Assembly: GCA_947683625.1 (NCBI GenBank)
Contig: CANTUR010000067.1
Location: 1,651,501 to 1,715,500, forward strand
DNA from: Mallotus nudiflorus
Lineage: Eukaryota > Streptophyta > Magnoliopsida > Malpighiales > Euphorbiaceae
Direction of reading: 5' to 3'
Length of the DNA: 64,000 bases
Positions 24,783 through 36,579 of the stretch are shown piece by piece. Every line of letters starts with the position of its first letter. Position 1 is the stretch's first letter. Both the position numbers and the translations under genes were made by a program. Below the pieces are notes generated by a model that saw nothing but the letters and a program-made list of their open reading frames with translations, ran no database searches and had not been told where the DNA came from.

Positions 24783-25930
24783 GATGAACATGAAAATGGT
24801 TGCAGTGTGCGTATAATGCTGAGAATAATTTGTGAGAATCTCTTTGAAGAAGTAGAGATACTATTCTTTTGTTGGGCAAGTATACTAAAAGATAAGACCA
24901 GACACCAATTAGTTTCGGCTCAATGATATTAGTCGTTTTTAAGAACATGAAGGTTTCTTTTTTTTTTTTTAGTAAATTGGATGTAACTTAGTTTCCATGG
25001 ATTGTAAAATAGGAAGTAATTTTTTTCTTTTAAATTGAGGACGATAAAAATCGAATCATGCAATTTATAATACTCTTAGAGATGAGTTATTACTTGACTA
25101 TTTTCTCATTGGCTTAAGAATGTGAAGTTGCTAGACACAAATAAAATAAAATAAAACAAAAAAAATATAAACTTAATGGTATTTACCATTTGAAAGAATC
25201 TATACTCCAAATGTGCATGGGATGTGCACTGTTACTATTAGGAAAAACAAAAAGAGGTGGGGAGGAGTTGGCAAATGGAACAAATTGCTTTTCGTCGAGT
25301 ACCTTACTATCAGTTGGCATTTTTGATATGCATGCAGCCCGGATCATAATGTCCATGATCCCAAGATATGGGAATCAAGTGAGTGGAAATTTTATACATA
25401 TAATGTCTAATAAATGGATAAGTTCAGTGTATATAAACTGAAAACTTACTACGTTAAAAAAAAAAAAATAGTTTGCTGATACAACAAATCACAAAAATTG
25501 TGATTTTTATATAATTCTTTAAGTTTTAAAATTTTGCAAAAATATCTTAATTCGAATAATTTTTTGTAATTTTAGTATATTTTAAATTTTGATTAAAATT
25601 GATAAAAGCAATGCGAATGTCGTCACCTTAAACAACACCTTAACCATCATATGATTTTTTTTTTATTAATTTTGAACAAATATGTAAATTATATTAAAAT
25701 TATAAATATTCAACCAAATTAGGAAAGCTTTTATATAGTTTTCAAGATTTGAACTTAAGAAAATTCTTAGCCACTCCAGATGTTTATGATACACTTGTTA
25801 TTTAGTTATTTATTTTTATTGGAGTGTTAAGCATATAGAAAATATGCGTCTTTCATCCAAAAGCAATAAGTATAGACAGGATTCTTCCTTAAACAAACTC
25901 CTCATAAAGCATAAGGATTACAATTTTAGG
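24783..25930. other. Upstream region of the transporter, no gene found
   Basis: AT-rich, with several homopolymer runs (T at 24958-24970, A at 25457-25468). The short plus-strand ORF at 25190-25441 has no recognisable features. Confidence 0.5.
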
Positions 25931-25931
25931 G

Positions 25932-26850
25932 AAAAATACAAATAACTATCTTATGGTTTCATTTTTTTTAGGCATGTGATATTTATTTATTTTTTTAACA
26001 AATAGCTATTATGTGATTTAATACATTAATAACTTAAAGCAATTTACACTAAACCATTTGAAAAAATGACGCACCCTAGGTAAAAATGGATGATTTTATA
26101 ATTTCAATCTCAAATTATAAATGAGTAAAATCACATGGTAATTATTTATATTTTTTATGATTTTATTCTAAAATATAAAGATTTATTATATTTAAGAATA
26201 TTTATTTTAATTTATAAAGAAAATATGAAGAGATTATTAAATTTAAATTATTTTATTTGATAATTTTTATTAATCTTTTGTTTTATGAAAAATAAAATAG
26301 ATTTTTATCAAATTATTTTCAATAATTATATATTTTTTCATCAAATGTTAGTGCTATTTTATAACAAAAAAATATTATTATGTAAAATTGATCAAAAGAA
26401 ATCACATGTTTTATGAAAATGAGTTATATATTTTACGCAAGTAAAATTATACATGCGAATACCATAAGTTACTATTTTTTTGTAAATTATTACTATTTTT
26501 TATACAACAAAAATAATTTTATTTCATTTACAATGAAATAATAATAGAACATAGAAATATTTTTAAATAAAATAAAAAATAATAATCTCTTCATATTTTT
26601 GTCGTAAATTAAAATGCATATTTTTATGTAAAATAAGTTGTTTTTATTTTTTTATAAAATAATAAAAGAAGTACAAATAAATACCTTATGATTTTACTCA
26701 TTTTGAACTAGAGACTAAATTTCTATAACCAGTGTCAAATTTCATTTTTATCAATACCATGTCATCATCTCAGCAAATAGTATTAATATAAATTACTTTC
26801 AATCGCAAATGGACTACAAAGTAATTATTTGCAATTGTATTATAAGTAGG
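25932..26850. mobile_element. Large imperfect inverted repeat (foldback or paired MITEs)
   Basis: The sequence is symmetrical about 26411. Left AAATGAGTAAAATCACATGG (26119-26139) pairs with right TTATGATTTTACTCATTTT (about 26685-26703). Left AAAATATGAAGAGATTATTA (26221-26240) pairs with right TAATAATCTCTTCATATTTT (26581-26600). The outer parts also match loosely to about 26040 and 26790. The left end begins GGGAAAAATACAAATAACTA, a terminus style seen in Mutator-like MITEs, and a similar AGTACAAATAAATACC lies inside the right arm. This may be two inverted MITE copies or one foldback element. No target duplication was established. Confidence 0.6.
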
Positions 26851-28619
26851 ACTACAAATGTTATGATAGAGATTATTATCATTTTTTATATGAAGATAAT
26901 ATGACTTAATTTAAATTTCTTTTAAAATTTTAAGGGAACATAAAATTCTGATATTTATAATTTTAAAGATGATAGCATATAATTACTATGAATATATTTC
27001 GTAAGTCTCCATATAGAGAAGAATGATGGGTTGAAATGAACATTTGTTGTGAGAATTGTCGAAAGTAGTATAGTATGTTTGGAGGAACTTATTAATTAAA
27101 GGGATTCCAAAGAATGATGAGAGGCATTGCTGCCATATTGAAGATACTGCATGCAACGCAAGCCACCATATATTCCAGTTGAAAATGTCAGATTATTGAT
27201 TACCCTGTATCTGGGAGCTGCTTTCCGCACTGATGCCAAACGAATCTCATCGTGAAAGTGATCCACATTTGTCTAGAAGTTGTGCTACTTACGTTAATCA
27301 AGAATAATGACATGTGAAGCCTACTATAACAACTTGGATACCCAACAAAACACACTGTGATGTCATGACATGATGCTTATTAGTATTTTAACTTTCGTGG
27401 ATCAATTTCTGACTGAAAAACATTCTTAAAAACCTTTCACATTTTGATGCTTCTTTAATATCGTATATATCTTGTGTTTCAAGTAACATACATATATATA
27501 TATATATATATACCGCACGATAGAGGACAACCCTTTCCTTTTAAATCGACAACTGTAAAAATCAAATCTGTACCTTTAAATGTTCTTGAAGAGAAGTTAT
27601 CATTTAACTATTCTCTCATTAACAATTATATGCTTAATTTAATCCCTTGTGGTATCCCTCTTTTTGCATCTAATAATGAAGTTCTCAAATTGTTGCTTGA
27701 CAAATTAAATACTCAATCTTAGGAGAGTCTTTCACAAATAGATTAAATGGTAAAAAAATGTAGATAGTTAAATGTAAAAATGTAAAATTTAAATTCCCCT
27801 GTTTTTTTTTTTTTTTTACTCTCTTTCTTATAATGAGAAGTTAAACTTCTTGATCTCAATTTATACCAGAATGAGTGATTTTAATTTTTAATGTTTAGTT
27901 CATTAAAACTTGACATGAAAATGAGAATGAATTTTCTCATCAATGAGAATCACTCATTTCCCTTATAGTGGTAAAGAATGATTTTTCATTTCCATCAAAA
28001 TCAAGTCAAATTAATTATAAATTAGTCAATATTTTAAATATCATCCTATATTATGAAAATTTATGAAATATAACATCTTTTGAAGTAATGTCATAATAAT
28101 AATTAATTAATATATTTTTATATATAAATAAGATTGATTTTTATTCTAATTCTGATTCCCTTGTAAATTAAATACTTTATTAAAAATTTTATTCTATTTT
28201 CGATTCTCCTTCATTTTGATTTTAATTTTAGAGTATTAACCAAGCGACATCTAAAAGTGTGTTTGATTCAAATAAATTCCACTAATTTTATAGAATTAAT
28301 TTGCAAATCCAAGTGAGTGTGTTTAGTTTAAATATAAAATTTATAAAATTTATTTTCAATTCTAACTTCTTAATTTTGTGAAATTATTTAACACTAAATT
28401 TATTTTTATTGATAAAGTATATTTGATTTAAAATTCATTTGCAAATGAGTTCTATTTAAAATTTATTTAAAAATTAAATAATTTTTTTAATGAAATCGAA
28501 TCAAATAAAGTGTAAATTTAAAAATACTCGTGTTATCTAGTATAAACTTTAGATATTAAAGGACTGTTACTTTCATATATACAACTCAATGAGTAACATT
28601 TAGTTATTTTACTTGTCAC
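26851..28619. other. Intergenic DNA, no gene found
   Basis: 26985-27470 is less AT-rich and looks low-copy but has no ORF or splice pattern that I recognise. A TA microsatellite is at 27487-27512. A T-run is at 27803-27819. The plus ORF at 27474-27722 starts in the microsatellite and shows no domain. Confidence 0.5.
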
Positions 28620-28910
28620 AATACCGGTGAGTATTCGGCCAGTCAGTTTTTCACTATTTTTCTTATGAAACTAAAATAAAATAAAAATTGAATTCAACTA
28701 AACTAAATTAATCAAATCAAATTAAATCAGAAATCAAACCAATTAAATTAAACCAAATTTTTACAAATATTAACTTTTTAAAATATTTTTATTATACTAT
28801 TTTAATTAATTAAATTTTTAAGTATAAAATCAAATAGAATTAAACTAAAATCATAAAATTTGAAAATATAAAATAACAAATTGATTCGGTTTGTCAGAAG
28901 CCTTGCCACT
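28620..28910. mobile_element. Possible decayed hAT-like MITE
   Basis: It opens with ACCGGTGAGTATTCGGCCAG and has a long AAACCAAATTAAAT-type interior and a closing GATTCGGTTTGTCAG. The composition resembles the TAGGGGTG group, but terminal repeats and a target duplication are not clear. Confidence 0.3.
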
Positions 28911-28968
28911 TCCTAATTACAGTCAAATAAATGGTATTTATGATCAACTAAATATAATATTCTTTTTA

Positions 28969-29203
28969 GGGATAAATATATCAAAGGAAATACTATGTAC
29001 TAATTTCATATCCACCATTAATAATTTTTGAGGTACAAATACATTCCTCTCATTTTAAAATCATACATTTAAATCCCTGGTATTTGTTGTCACTATTAGT
29101 AAGGTCCATTATTTCTAACATTCATAAAAAAAAATATTAGGTCAATGTACATTTTTTCCTTATATCGAGAAACAAATTTGCTCTTGAAATTATTTAAAAA
29201 CAT
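28969..29203. mobile_element. Left arm (first part) of a long-TIR DNA transposon
   Basis: Reads as an imperfect inverted copy of about 52600-52395. Matched blocks include CATTTTAAAA, CACTATTAGTAAGG against CACCGTTAGTGGGA, ATTTCTAACATTC against ATTTCTATCATTC, and AAATTTGCTC on both. It is cut at 29203 by the Ogre-type element and continues at 45620. Ends starting AGGGATAAATAT suggest a Mutator-like MITE, which is inference. Confidence 0.7.
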
Positions 29204-31103
29204 TGTAGGCAGCGGACTTTAGCATGCGCTCAAGTGTTTAACAACTATGACACTATGTAGGCTCAAGACCCATTAGAAAACACAAAATAGGACTTAAAGC
29301 TTAATTGGAGATGGAGCCGCCACCCGAATGAGAACTGAGACACACTTATATGACAACTGAATTCACGAAAGTTTTCAAAAGTCGTCATCAGAAAACGGAT
29401 TACCTTGTGGTTGGTCTTTGTTTGTGTTTCGTATTTTATTATCTTTAATTATTCAATTATTTCTTTATTAACATGCGAATTATGATTTCCTTCAAACAAT
29501 TGTCACATTTTATATTTAAGTCTAGGTTTGCACATTAATTCAGTTTTGAGCATTTGATCCCAACATTTATCAAAATAGTAACTAACAAAATACATTTAAA
29601 TCAAATGGGGAAGGGATTAAAGATTACAACATTTTGTGCAAATAAAAGTATAATAAATCGAAAATAAACCAGAAGTAAACAAGCATTAAACTATGCATAA
29701 ATGTAAATAAAAGGCCATAAGGGTCATGAGCTAAAATTGGATGATTAAGATCACTCAAATTCCCTGTGATAAAAAAAATATTAGCTTCCAAAACATGTAA
29801 AATCCCATAAAAGAGAACCCACAAGGTTAATTTATAGGCCAAATAAATACAAGTAAGGATAGTAAACACCTAAATGTAAATTAATCAAAATAATAAACTG
29901 GTCATGCAAAGAAAACCAAAAGTACAAAAGAGTAGGAATTCATGGGAACTCGTACCGCATATGATTTATAAGAAATATTAAAACAAAGACGCGCAGGCCT
30001 GTCATAGTGGCGATAGCTTTAGCCATGAGGTGATCACCTTATGGTAGTAGGGCAACACCTCTTTGAAGAGGCGTCACTAAATCAGCAAGCACAAGTGACC
30101 CTAAAAAAAGCAACAAACTTCTATCTTAAGTAAACCACAACTGATACAAGCAAACTAAACTTAAAACTACACCTGATACCTTAGTGGTTCATGTTAAGAA
30201 CATAGCAGCAAGTAAGCAACAAAATCAAGAAATAACCAAATAAGTAAGTAAATGAAGACTTATATAAATCCAAAAGCTCTAAAGACAACTTTAGAATAAG
30301 TAAAGATTATTACTGAATAAGAAAACTTCTTTTCCAAAATATTTGGCCCTCAAAGGTTGTTCATGATCTAGTCTCCATTTAAATGCAAGAAAAATCCCCC
30401 TTTCTTCCTTAAAAATGGATGTTTTAGCTTGCTTCTCCTCTTTTCCCCTCAAGAACATTTTTTTCCTTCTCTTTTCAGAGTTCTTCCCCTTATTTTTTTG
30501 CATGTAGTTAGTTTTTCTAAGAAGTGCCAATCGCTCCCTTTTTCTCTCTTTTTTTCCCCTTTTTCTCTCTCTTTTCCCCCTTTTAATCTCATCCCTAGGC
30601 CATATCCCACCACCTTTATTCTCATCATTGCATTTTCTAGCCTTTTTCTTTTTCCCAAAATTCCTTTCCTCATGTAAAAGACTAAGTTTCAATCGATGAT
30701 GGGCCCACCACTTGACCACTATTGTCACCTCTACATTTAATGCAAAGGCAAATGGCTATTGCAGAGGCGGTGCCTATACGATGAGGCAATCGCCTCACGC
30801 TATAAAAGCTATCGCCTCTTAAAAGAGGCATCACCTCTCTAGCCCAACCCTATATTGGGCCCAATGGGCTGAGGTGGATTGGGCTCACTTTATGGGTTTA
30901 GGCTTGAATTTTAGGGTTTTAAGTTTGTGTTTGCATGGGTTTAGGTTTTGGGCTTAGGCTCTTAGCTCCATTCTTAAGAAGATTTTAGGCTTCTTTTACA
31001 TTTAAGATTTATGTTTTCTCATTATTGAGCTTTATTGCGGGCCGATCAAACCGAGCATCCATAGTTCACCCCTATCACGAGCCAATCAAACTAAGTATCT
31101 ACA
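29204..31103 (-). repeat. 3' LTR of the Ogre-type element
   Basis: On the plus strand it runs from TGTAGGCAGCGG to AGTATCTACA (TG...CA). It aligns along its length with 43701-45619, with many substitutions and some indels. The right copy has extra sequence near 43885-43935 where this copy reads GAAAACGGATTACC. It contains clusters of the GAGGCGAT-type motif near 30010-30070 and 30760-30840. Confidence 0.85.
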
Positions 31104-31122
31104 ATTTGCCCCTTGATTTTTT
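31104..31122 (-). other. Polypurine tract of the Ogre-type element
   Basis: On the minus strand AAAAAATCAAGGGGCAAAT directly precedes the LTR start TGTAGA, the position of the plus-strand primer. It fixes the element's orientation as minus. Confidence 0.7.
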
Positions 31123-31209
31123 AAAAAACCAAATGCATCTAAGGATAGTTTTTAAAAAAATTATATACATAACAAAATGATAAACAAGAAACGTCGTACC
31201 TAACCTCTA

Positions 31210-32060
31210 AGCTTCACTTGCACCATTGGCCTCGGGAATTCAAACCTGAGAGTTTAAAGTTTTAATCATAAAACATGATTGTGTTCCTTTGGTTTTTCTA
31301 GCTCGATCAGCCACTCATTAATATTTGATAAATCATTTAGAAACATGACTATGATCCTTGGGTTTATCTGGCCCGATTAACCACTCATCTGAAATGTGAT
31401 TCACGGGTTTTCTTCACCTGATACACTACTTATCAGAAATGCAATTCTCGAGTTTTCTTGGCCCGATACACCACTCATCTGAAACATGATTCTTAGGTTT
31501 TCCTAGCTCGATACACCACTCATCTAAAACGTGATTCTTGAGTTTTTCTGGCCCGATCAGCCACTTCTCTAAAACATGATTCTTATATTTTTCTAGCCCG
31601 ATTAGCCACTTTTTACAATGTGAACTTCAGGGATTCAAACCCTACTAGACACTTCTTGAAATGTGAACTTCGGGGGGTTCAAACCTAACCAATCACTTCT
31701 CAAAATGTGAACTTTGGGGCTTCAAACCTGATCAGTCACTTCTTAAATTATGAACTTTAGGGATATAACCTGACTAGTCACTTAAAAAAAATGTGCACTT
31801 TGGGGATTCAAACTTGACTAATCACTTCTTTAATCATGAACATTAGGGATATAACCCGACCAGTCACTCAAAAAAATGTGCACTTCAAGGATTCAAACCT
31901 AACCAGACACTATTTAAAATGTGAACTTTAGGGAATTAAACTCAACCAATCACTTATTGAACATAATTTTCAAAAATTTTTGTAAGCTTGATTAGTTACC
32001 TATTCAAAACATAATTCTTGGATTTTCCTGGCCCAATACATTGCTCAATTTGAAACATCA
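31210..32060. repeat. Tandem array, about 45-bp monomers, in the 3' UTR of the Ogre-type element
   Basis: About 18 diverged units. One subtype carries TTTCTGGCCCGATCAGCCAC and CATGATTCTT (about 31260-31610 and again near 31970-32050). The other carries TGTGAACTTCGGG and TTCAAACC (about 31610-31960). Both have a spacing of 43-46 bp and share a common frame, so they are probably one ancestral monomer that split. Tandem arrays next to the 3' LTR are a known habit of Tat/Ogre elements and a source of satellites. Confidence 0.8.
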
Positions 32061-32959
32061 ACTAGAAAACCTTCATTCTACGACATTAATTTTTGAGACG
32101 CATTCGAGGAAATCTTCCCTTTTTATTCATCATTATCTCTATTTTTATCATTTACAACACCTTTCTCTTTCATGCTTTTCAAATTCTCCTTTCCCAAAAA
32201 TTTAACTTTTAATAATTAACTTTTTTCACGATAAAAACACATTTTCCCCTTTTTCTTTCTCTTTCTTTTTTTTATTATTTTTCTTTCTTCTTCTTTCTTG
32301 AGCTTACAATCTTTCAAAAATGGATGATAAGAGGACGTCGCATATGCCCAAATGGGATCGCATTTCACCTTCCACAAACACCCCCATGTAGTTTTAGATT
32401 ATCAAAGGGAGACACAATTCTTCTTTTGGCGGATTTAAGAAGTCACATTTGCTCGCGGGCATTTGGAGATGTTGTTACTTGAATCCTTCTTATTTTTCTT
32501 GTAAAATTACACTAGGTTAGGAGGTATTTATATCCATTTACCATCCAGGATTAGAAATAGGACTGATTAAATGTGAATTTTGTCAATTTAGGTGAAAAAA
32601 TTAGAAACCACCTATTATTCTATGATGTGTAGAAATGATCATCTCTACATTGAAGTGATCACCTCATTCATGGGGCGATCACCCTTTAATAAGAGATGAT
32701 TGTCTCTGTGCCAAAATAAGGGGCATCACCTCTTTCTCAGAGATGATCATTGTTATGATGGGGTGATCGCCTCATCCAAGAGGTGTTGTACCTTTATAAC
32801 AAAGGGTATTGTCCATTTTCTTTTTCTTCTTTGTTTTTTTCTTTCAAAAAGCAACAAAATTATACTATATTAATTCAACTTCCCTATTTTATATTACAAC
32901 ATAATGCATAAACATTCAAGGGCACCGAAAACTTCCATGGGGCCCGAGTCTTCTATAAT
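32061..32959. other. 3' non-coding part of the Ogre-type element
   Basis: CT-rich stretch 32080-32330, then spacer. 32620-32810 holds at least five copies of the semi-palindromic GAGGTGATCACCTC/GGGCGATCACCC motif. No minus-strand coding. Confidence 0.55.
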
Positions 32960-34200
32960 GACTTAATAGAGGATCAAAAGGACCAGATTTAAGCACTAGG
33001 TTTGAAGACTTTATACTTCCGCTTCCCGAAGAGCAGGGATGGATAGATTATTAACCACTCCATGCACTAATGGAGAGATAGTTTGATACGACTTACACCT
33101 TCCACCTCCCTTTTGAGGAACTCACTCTAAATCTAGTCTCATTTGCAACCATCACCAAGATCGCATACGCTAGGGATATTCTTCCCTTCGATGTGAGCTT
33201 GCGTCAACTATCTCTATACAAGGTTACGTACATTAAGTATCTCATTAGTATAATCCCATACATGAAGGGGATATATACCATCAAGTTTAATTTAATCCAA
33301 AGCTTTTATACCTAAGATAGAGTTGCAGGGATGGTCACTCCTTATGAGATTAACCAGGTGATGTGGGCATTCTTAGTTTACCTTCTTAGTGCCACTTTCT
33401 TTGCAGACACTGCCAACTCTAATGCTCTTGATGTCTTTATAGGACTTGGATCGGGTGGCTACATATAATTAAGGTAGTTGTGCTCTGGTTTACCTGTACA
33501 AGAGTATGGATGAGGTGGTGTGAGGAGCTAAGAGGCTCTATGGCTTTTAACATGCCATTCTAGTAAGCTTTATCCTCTATTTCCTCTTGATTCATTCTGA
33601 TAATCATTCACTAACATTTTCTAACAATGTTTCTTTTGCAAGTCTAGGCATTTGAGCTAGAGTTGCTCATTAGAATGACTCGTATAAGGAATGATTTTCT
33701 AGCCATAAAAAGGTGGGGTGCCAGTCATGTTTTGAAGAGGCATTTAGCTCGAGTGCACATCCATCAAAAACATCTGAACTCTCTAACACTGGATGTGGTA
33801 CCCCTTATTGATAGTTCCTCTATCTGCCACCTCTACCTCTCAGGTAAGTATCTGATGCTTTGACTTATGTTTAAGATTATTATGTTCTGACATGATTTTG
33901 TCATTTTCAGGTTGTAGCTACCAAACTTTCATTCCACGCCAAGCCTCAAGCATGAGAGAGAGAGCTTTAGAGATCCCGTATTGATCCAAGCAAAGAGGGA
34001 ACTTCAACTGCAGTTGAGAGGATGAGATCCCTACCACTTCTAGCTCTCAGTTTGTTGCTGTCAGCTTTACTTACACTCCCAATCCTTTAGTTCATTATTG
34101 GGTTCCTCCAGGAGAGCTATCTTGTTAGTTATTGACCCTGGATAAGGATCCTGTACCCCCACATACCCCTTGGGGCACCACTTAAGTGAGTTTTCTTTTG
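32960..34200 (+). pseudogene. Antisense plant-mobile-domain (PMD, aminotransferase-like) pseudogene, spliced
   Basis: It runs opposite to gag-pol. Readable blocks are ALGLKTLYFRFP and FDTTYTFHLPFEELTLNLVS (the PMD signature 'TFHLPxGEMTxTL'). YEINQVMWAFLVYLLSATFF follows, then GSCALVYLYKSMDEVV, GAKRLYGF and HAIL. Two introns with good borders keep the reading consistent. The first has donor GTAAGC at 33563 and acceptor TCTAG ending 33647, joining HAIL to AFELELL. The second has donor GTAAGT at 33844 and acceptor TTTTCAG ending 33910. In-frame stops (for example after SGGYI, and in MDEVV*G) and frameshifts show it is dead here. PMD proteins act in gene silencing and meristem maintenance in plants (MAIN family), and the domain also occurs in transposons. 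Exon ends outside the introns are approximate. Confidence 0.7.
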
Positions 34201-35023
34201 ACCTATTTCTTGAATCATTCTTGACATGTTTGTTAGTTCTAATATCCTATTAATAACATAGATTCCTTTAGAGTAAAGGCTACACATGTACAGGACGATT
34301 AAAGGTCAAAGGGATTACATGCTTGACATTACCCAATAATGAAGGGTAATAATCCTTCCTATATTTATATGTATGCATGCTTGCATGATTTACTAACCTG
34401 AGGCCTACTTGAACAAGATCACGATAAGGCTAGCTAGATGGGGATTGCCACCCCTAAGCACCAAATTGAGGAATTTTAGATTTTCCAGGATGAGGACGAC
34501 AAGGATGGGGACAATGATAGTATTGAAGGAGGAGGAGATGATCCTAAGGGCATCGAGACAAATGCTTGATAGATTAGGGTCCATTGACTATTCTTTTAAT
34601 ATTGTTATCCTTACTTGTTTAATTCTAATATTACAACATTTTCGCATCTAATTATGATTAGAATATTTATAGAATTTAAATTTTATTTCAATTAACCTCC
34701 ATTTCAATATATAATTTAGCATCAATAATTACATGAACCAATTTTTTACGCCGTGAAGTTTTATTTCTAAGGCTAAAACTGCATAATCTCTTTAAGGACT
34801 TTTGACCATTCACTATTAGAAGGGAGATCTCTTTTTATATTTCTATTAAAGAGGTGATCACCTCTTTATATTAAGGTGCTACCTCTTTGATAAGATGATC
34901 ATCTCAGCGTCAGGTTAGTTCCCTCTCTTTAAATCCCCAACTTTTCACTTTCGACTCCACTTTTGAACGTCTTGTCCTCAAACCTCCATTTTCTTTCTCT
35001 AGATACCTCCAAAAGCTTAAATC
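34201..35023. other. Spacer between the two antisense blocks
   Basis: It contains a weak plus-strand ORF (34409-34651) of unknown nature and another cluster of GAGGTGATCACCTC-type motifs at 34850-34920. It may include the 3' end of the PMD pseudogene and the promoter of the next block; I see no clear TATA. Confidence 0.4.
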
Positions 35024-36135
35024 ATGACTGAAAGAAGTCTTAAACTACTACAACTAATCTTAAAAAGCTTAGATAGCGAATTATGGGCTAAATTATAGTC
35101 GTTCCACCTTTTAGACTTCAGATCATTACATGCTAGGAAAATCAACTTCCTTTTCCTCCATGCTATAGCCCAGCATTAGGATCCTCAGAAACATGTCTTT
35201 TAGTTCAACACAGCATAACTATGCCCCTTGCCAGAGGAATTTAAAGCCATTCTAAGTTGTCACATAGATTCCACTTGCCAACTTATAATCCCTAATTTTG
35301 GAATTCTAGACTTATACTTTATCCAGTATTAGATGGCTAGGATGTTCAATCTTCCACCCTAATCTTCATCTCACTACATTCTCAGCTCAAAGATTGCATT
35401 AGAACCCCTCCTTAAAACAATTATGGGCATAAACAGCAGAGAAGCCTATTAGCCCCAAATGATGGCCCTCTACTTATATGCTTAATTCATGCTTATTTCC
35501 ATTTCCATAAATTGTGATTAAAAAATCCTCCACATCCTAGATCAGGTGGAAGCAGGACTCAACCTTTTCCCTTTCATTTTAGCAGAAACTAGGTAATTCT
35601 CTAAAAGCCCAATTCTATTGGAGGTAAGTTCATTTCCTTTGGATCCTTGTTCCCTTATCATTATGTCGTTGCATCTACCTACTTAACACTTTTGTATATG
35701 TGGTTTCATGAGAAATTGGGATTGATTAAACCCCCTTGAGACACTGTACACTATAGAGCCAAGCATTACTAAACTAGAAAGCTGCACCCCATACTGGAAG
35801 ATGTCTAAAATTGGCTATCAACATTCCCTAATACTTTGATTCGATGGATGTACCCCTGGTGGAAATTGTAGCGATGACTATTTAATCTTACACGTACTGT
35901 TTTCTGATTGCTAGTCTTCACTTTGCCATGTTCTATAATCCAACCCATCTCTAGCATCAGTATGGATATAAACAACTGATCGTGGGGTTAGTATATGAGT
36001 TCAAACTAGGATCCCTTTCCTAAAACTTCCTAGACAACTTAGTCACTACCTGGCCTCATAAAATCATTCAGAGAAACATTGACTACAATAGGGATCCATC
36101 CACCAATGATCAATACAAGGTGTGGATTCAATTGT
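35024..36135 (+). pseudogene. Second antisense block, DUF7745-like plant retroelement protein
   Basis: From an ATG at 35024 the plus strand reads, with only point stops, MTERSLKLLQLILKSLDSEL, then ARKINFLFLHAIAQH, DPQKHVF and LCPLPEEFKAIL. MARMFNLPP, ILAETLGNSLKAQFYWR and ILEDV-NWLSTFPNTLIRWM-PWW follow. This matches my recollection of a plant family with 'FWDPxxxxFxFxxxELxPxxEEFxALL' and a later 'W....I.W..PW' block, labelled DUF7745 or plant-mobile-domain-like. The stops replace Trp, Gln or Arg positions, so the frame is recent enough to be read straight through. It ends near 36135, opposite the end of integrase on the other strand. Function unknown. Confidence 0.55.
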
Positions 36136-36579
36136 AAAAAATAGAAAAAATGAGTTTATTAGAAATAAAAGGACAAGGGAATTGCAAGCATCGAGTGCTC
36201 AGGGTGCTCAATAAAAGAAGAGAAAACAAAATTAGTTTAATAAAATCATCATTTCCCTTTTGTTAGATAGAGTTTCCTTTTATAGTGTAACAGTAATCAA
36301 AGCAATCTATTTCACTTAATTTAAGCACAATTTGCATATACATTTTACTTCTGACATATCTCATATCGTTAACTGACTCACCCTTGTATGTTTTCTAACT
36401 AACTATTTTTTTCCTCTCTCTCTCCTTTTATATGTCCTTAATTTTTATCTAAACTGCCCTTTTTTAGGTTTTCAATCCAGCAGGACTCCTTTTTATTTTT
36501 TTTATTTTTTCATCTTTAACTTTTTCTTAAACAGACTCTTTTTGAGGTTTTCTCCTTAGCGAGACTTTTACAAAAAGTA

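Noticed and set aside
25190..25441. 83-codon plus ORF upstream of the transporter
   Set aside because: No domain, no splice context, and no codon pattern that separates it from chance.
30291..30728. 145-codon lysine-rich minus ORF and its antisense shadows, with a similar ORF at 44919-45128
   Set aside because: Both are in the Ogre LTRs, are low-complexity (CT-rich strand), and differ between the two LTRs; no sign of selection on a protein.
31210..32060. CRISPR-like array
   Set aside because: Repeats are head-to-tail with no unique spacers, in a plant retrotransposon UTR.
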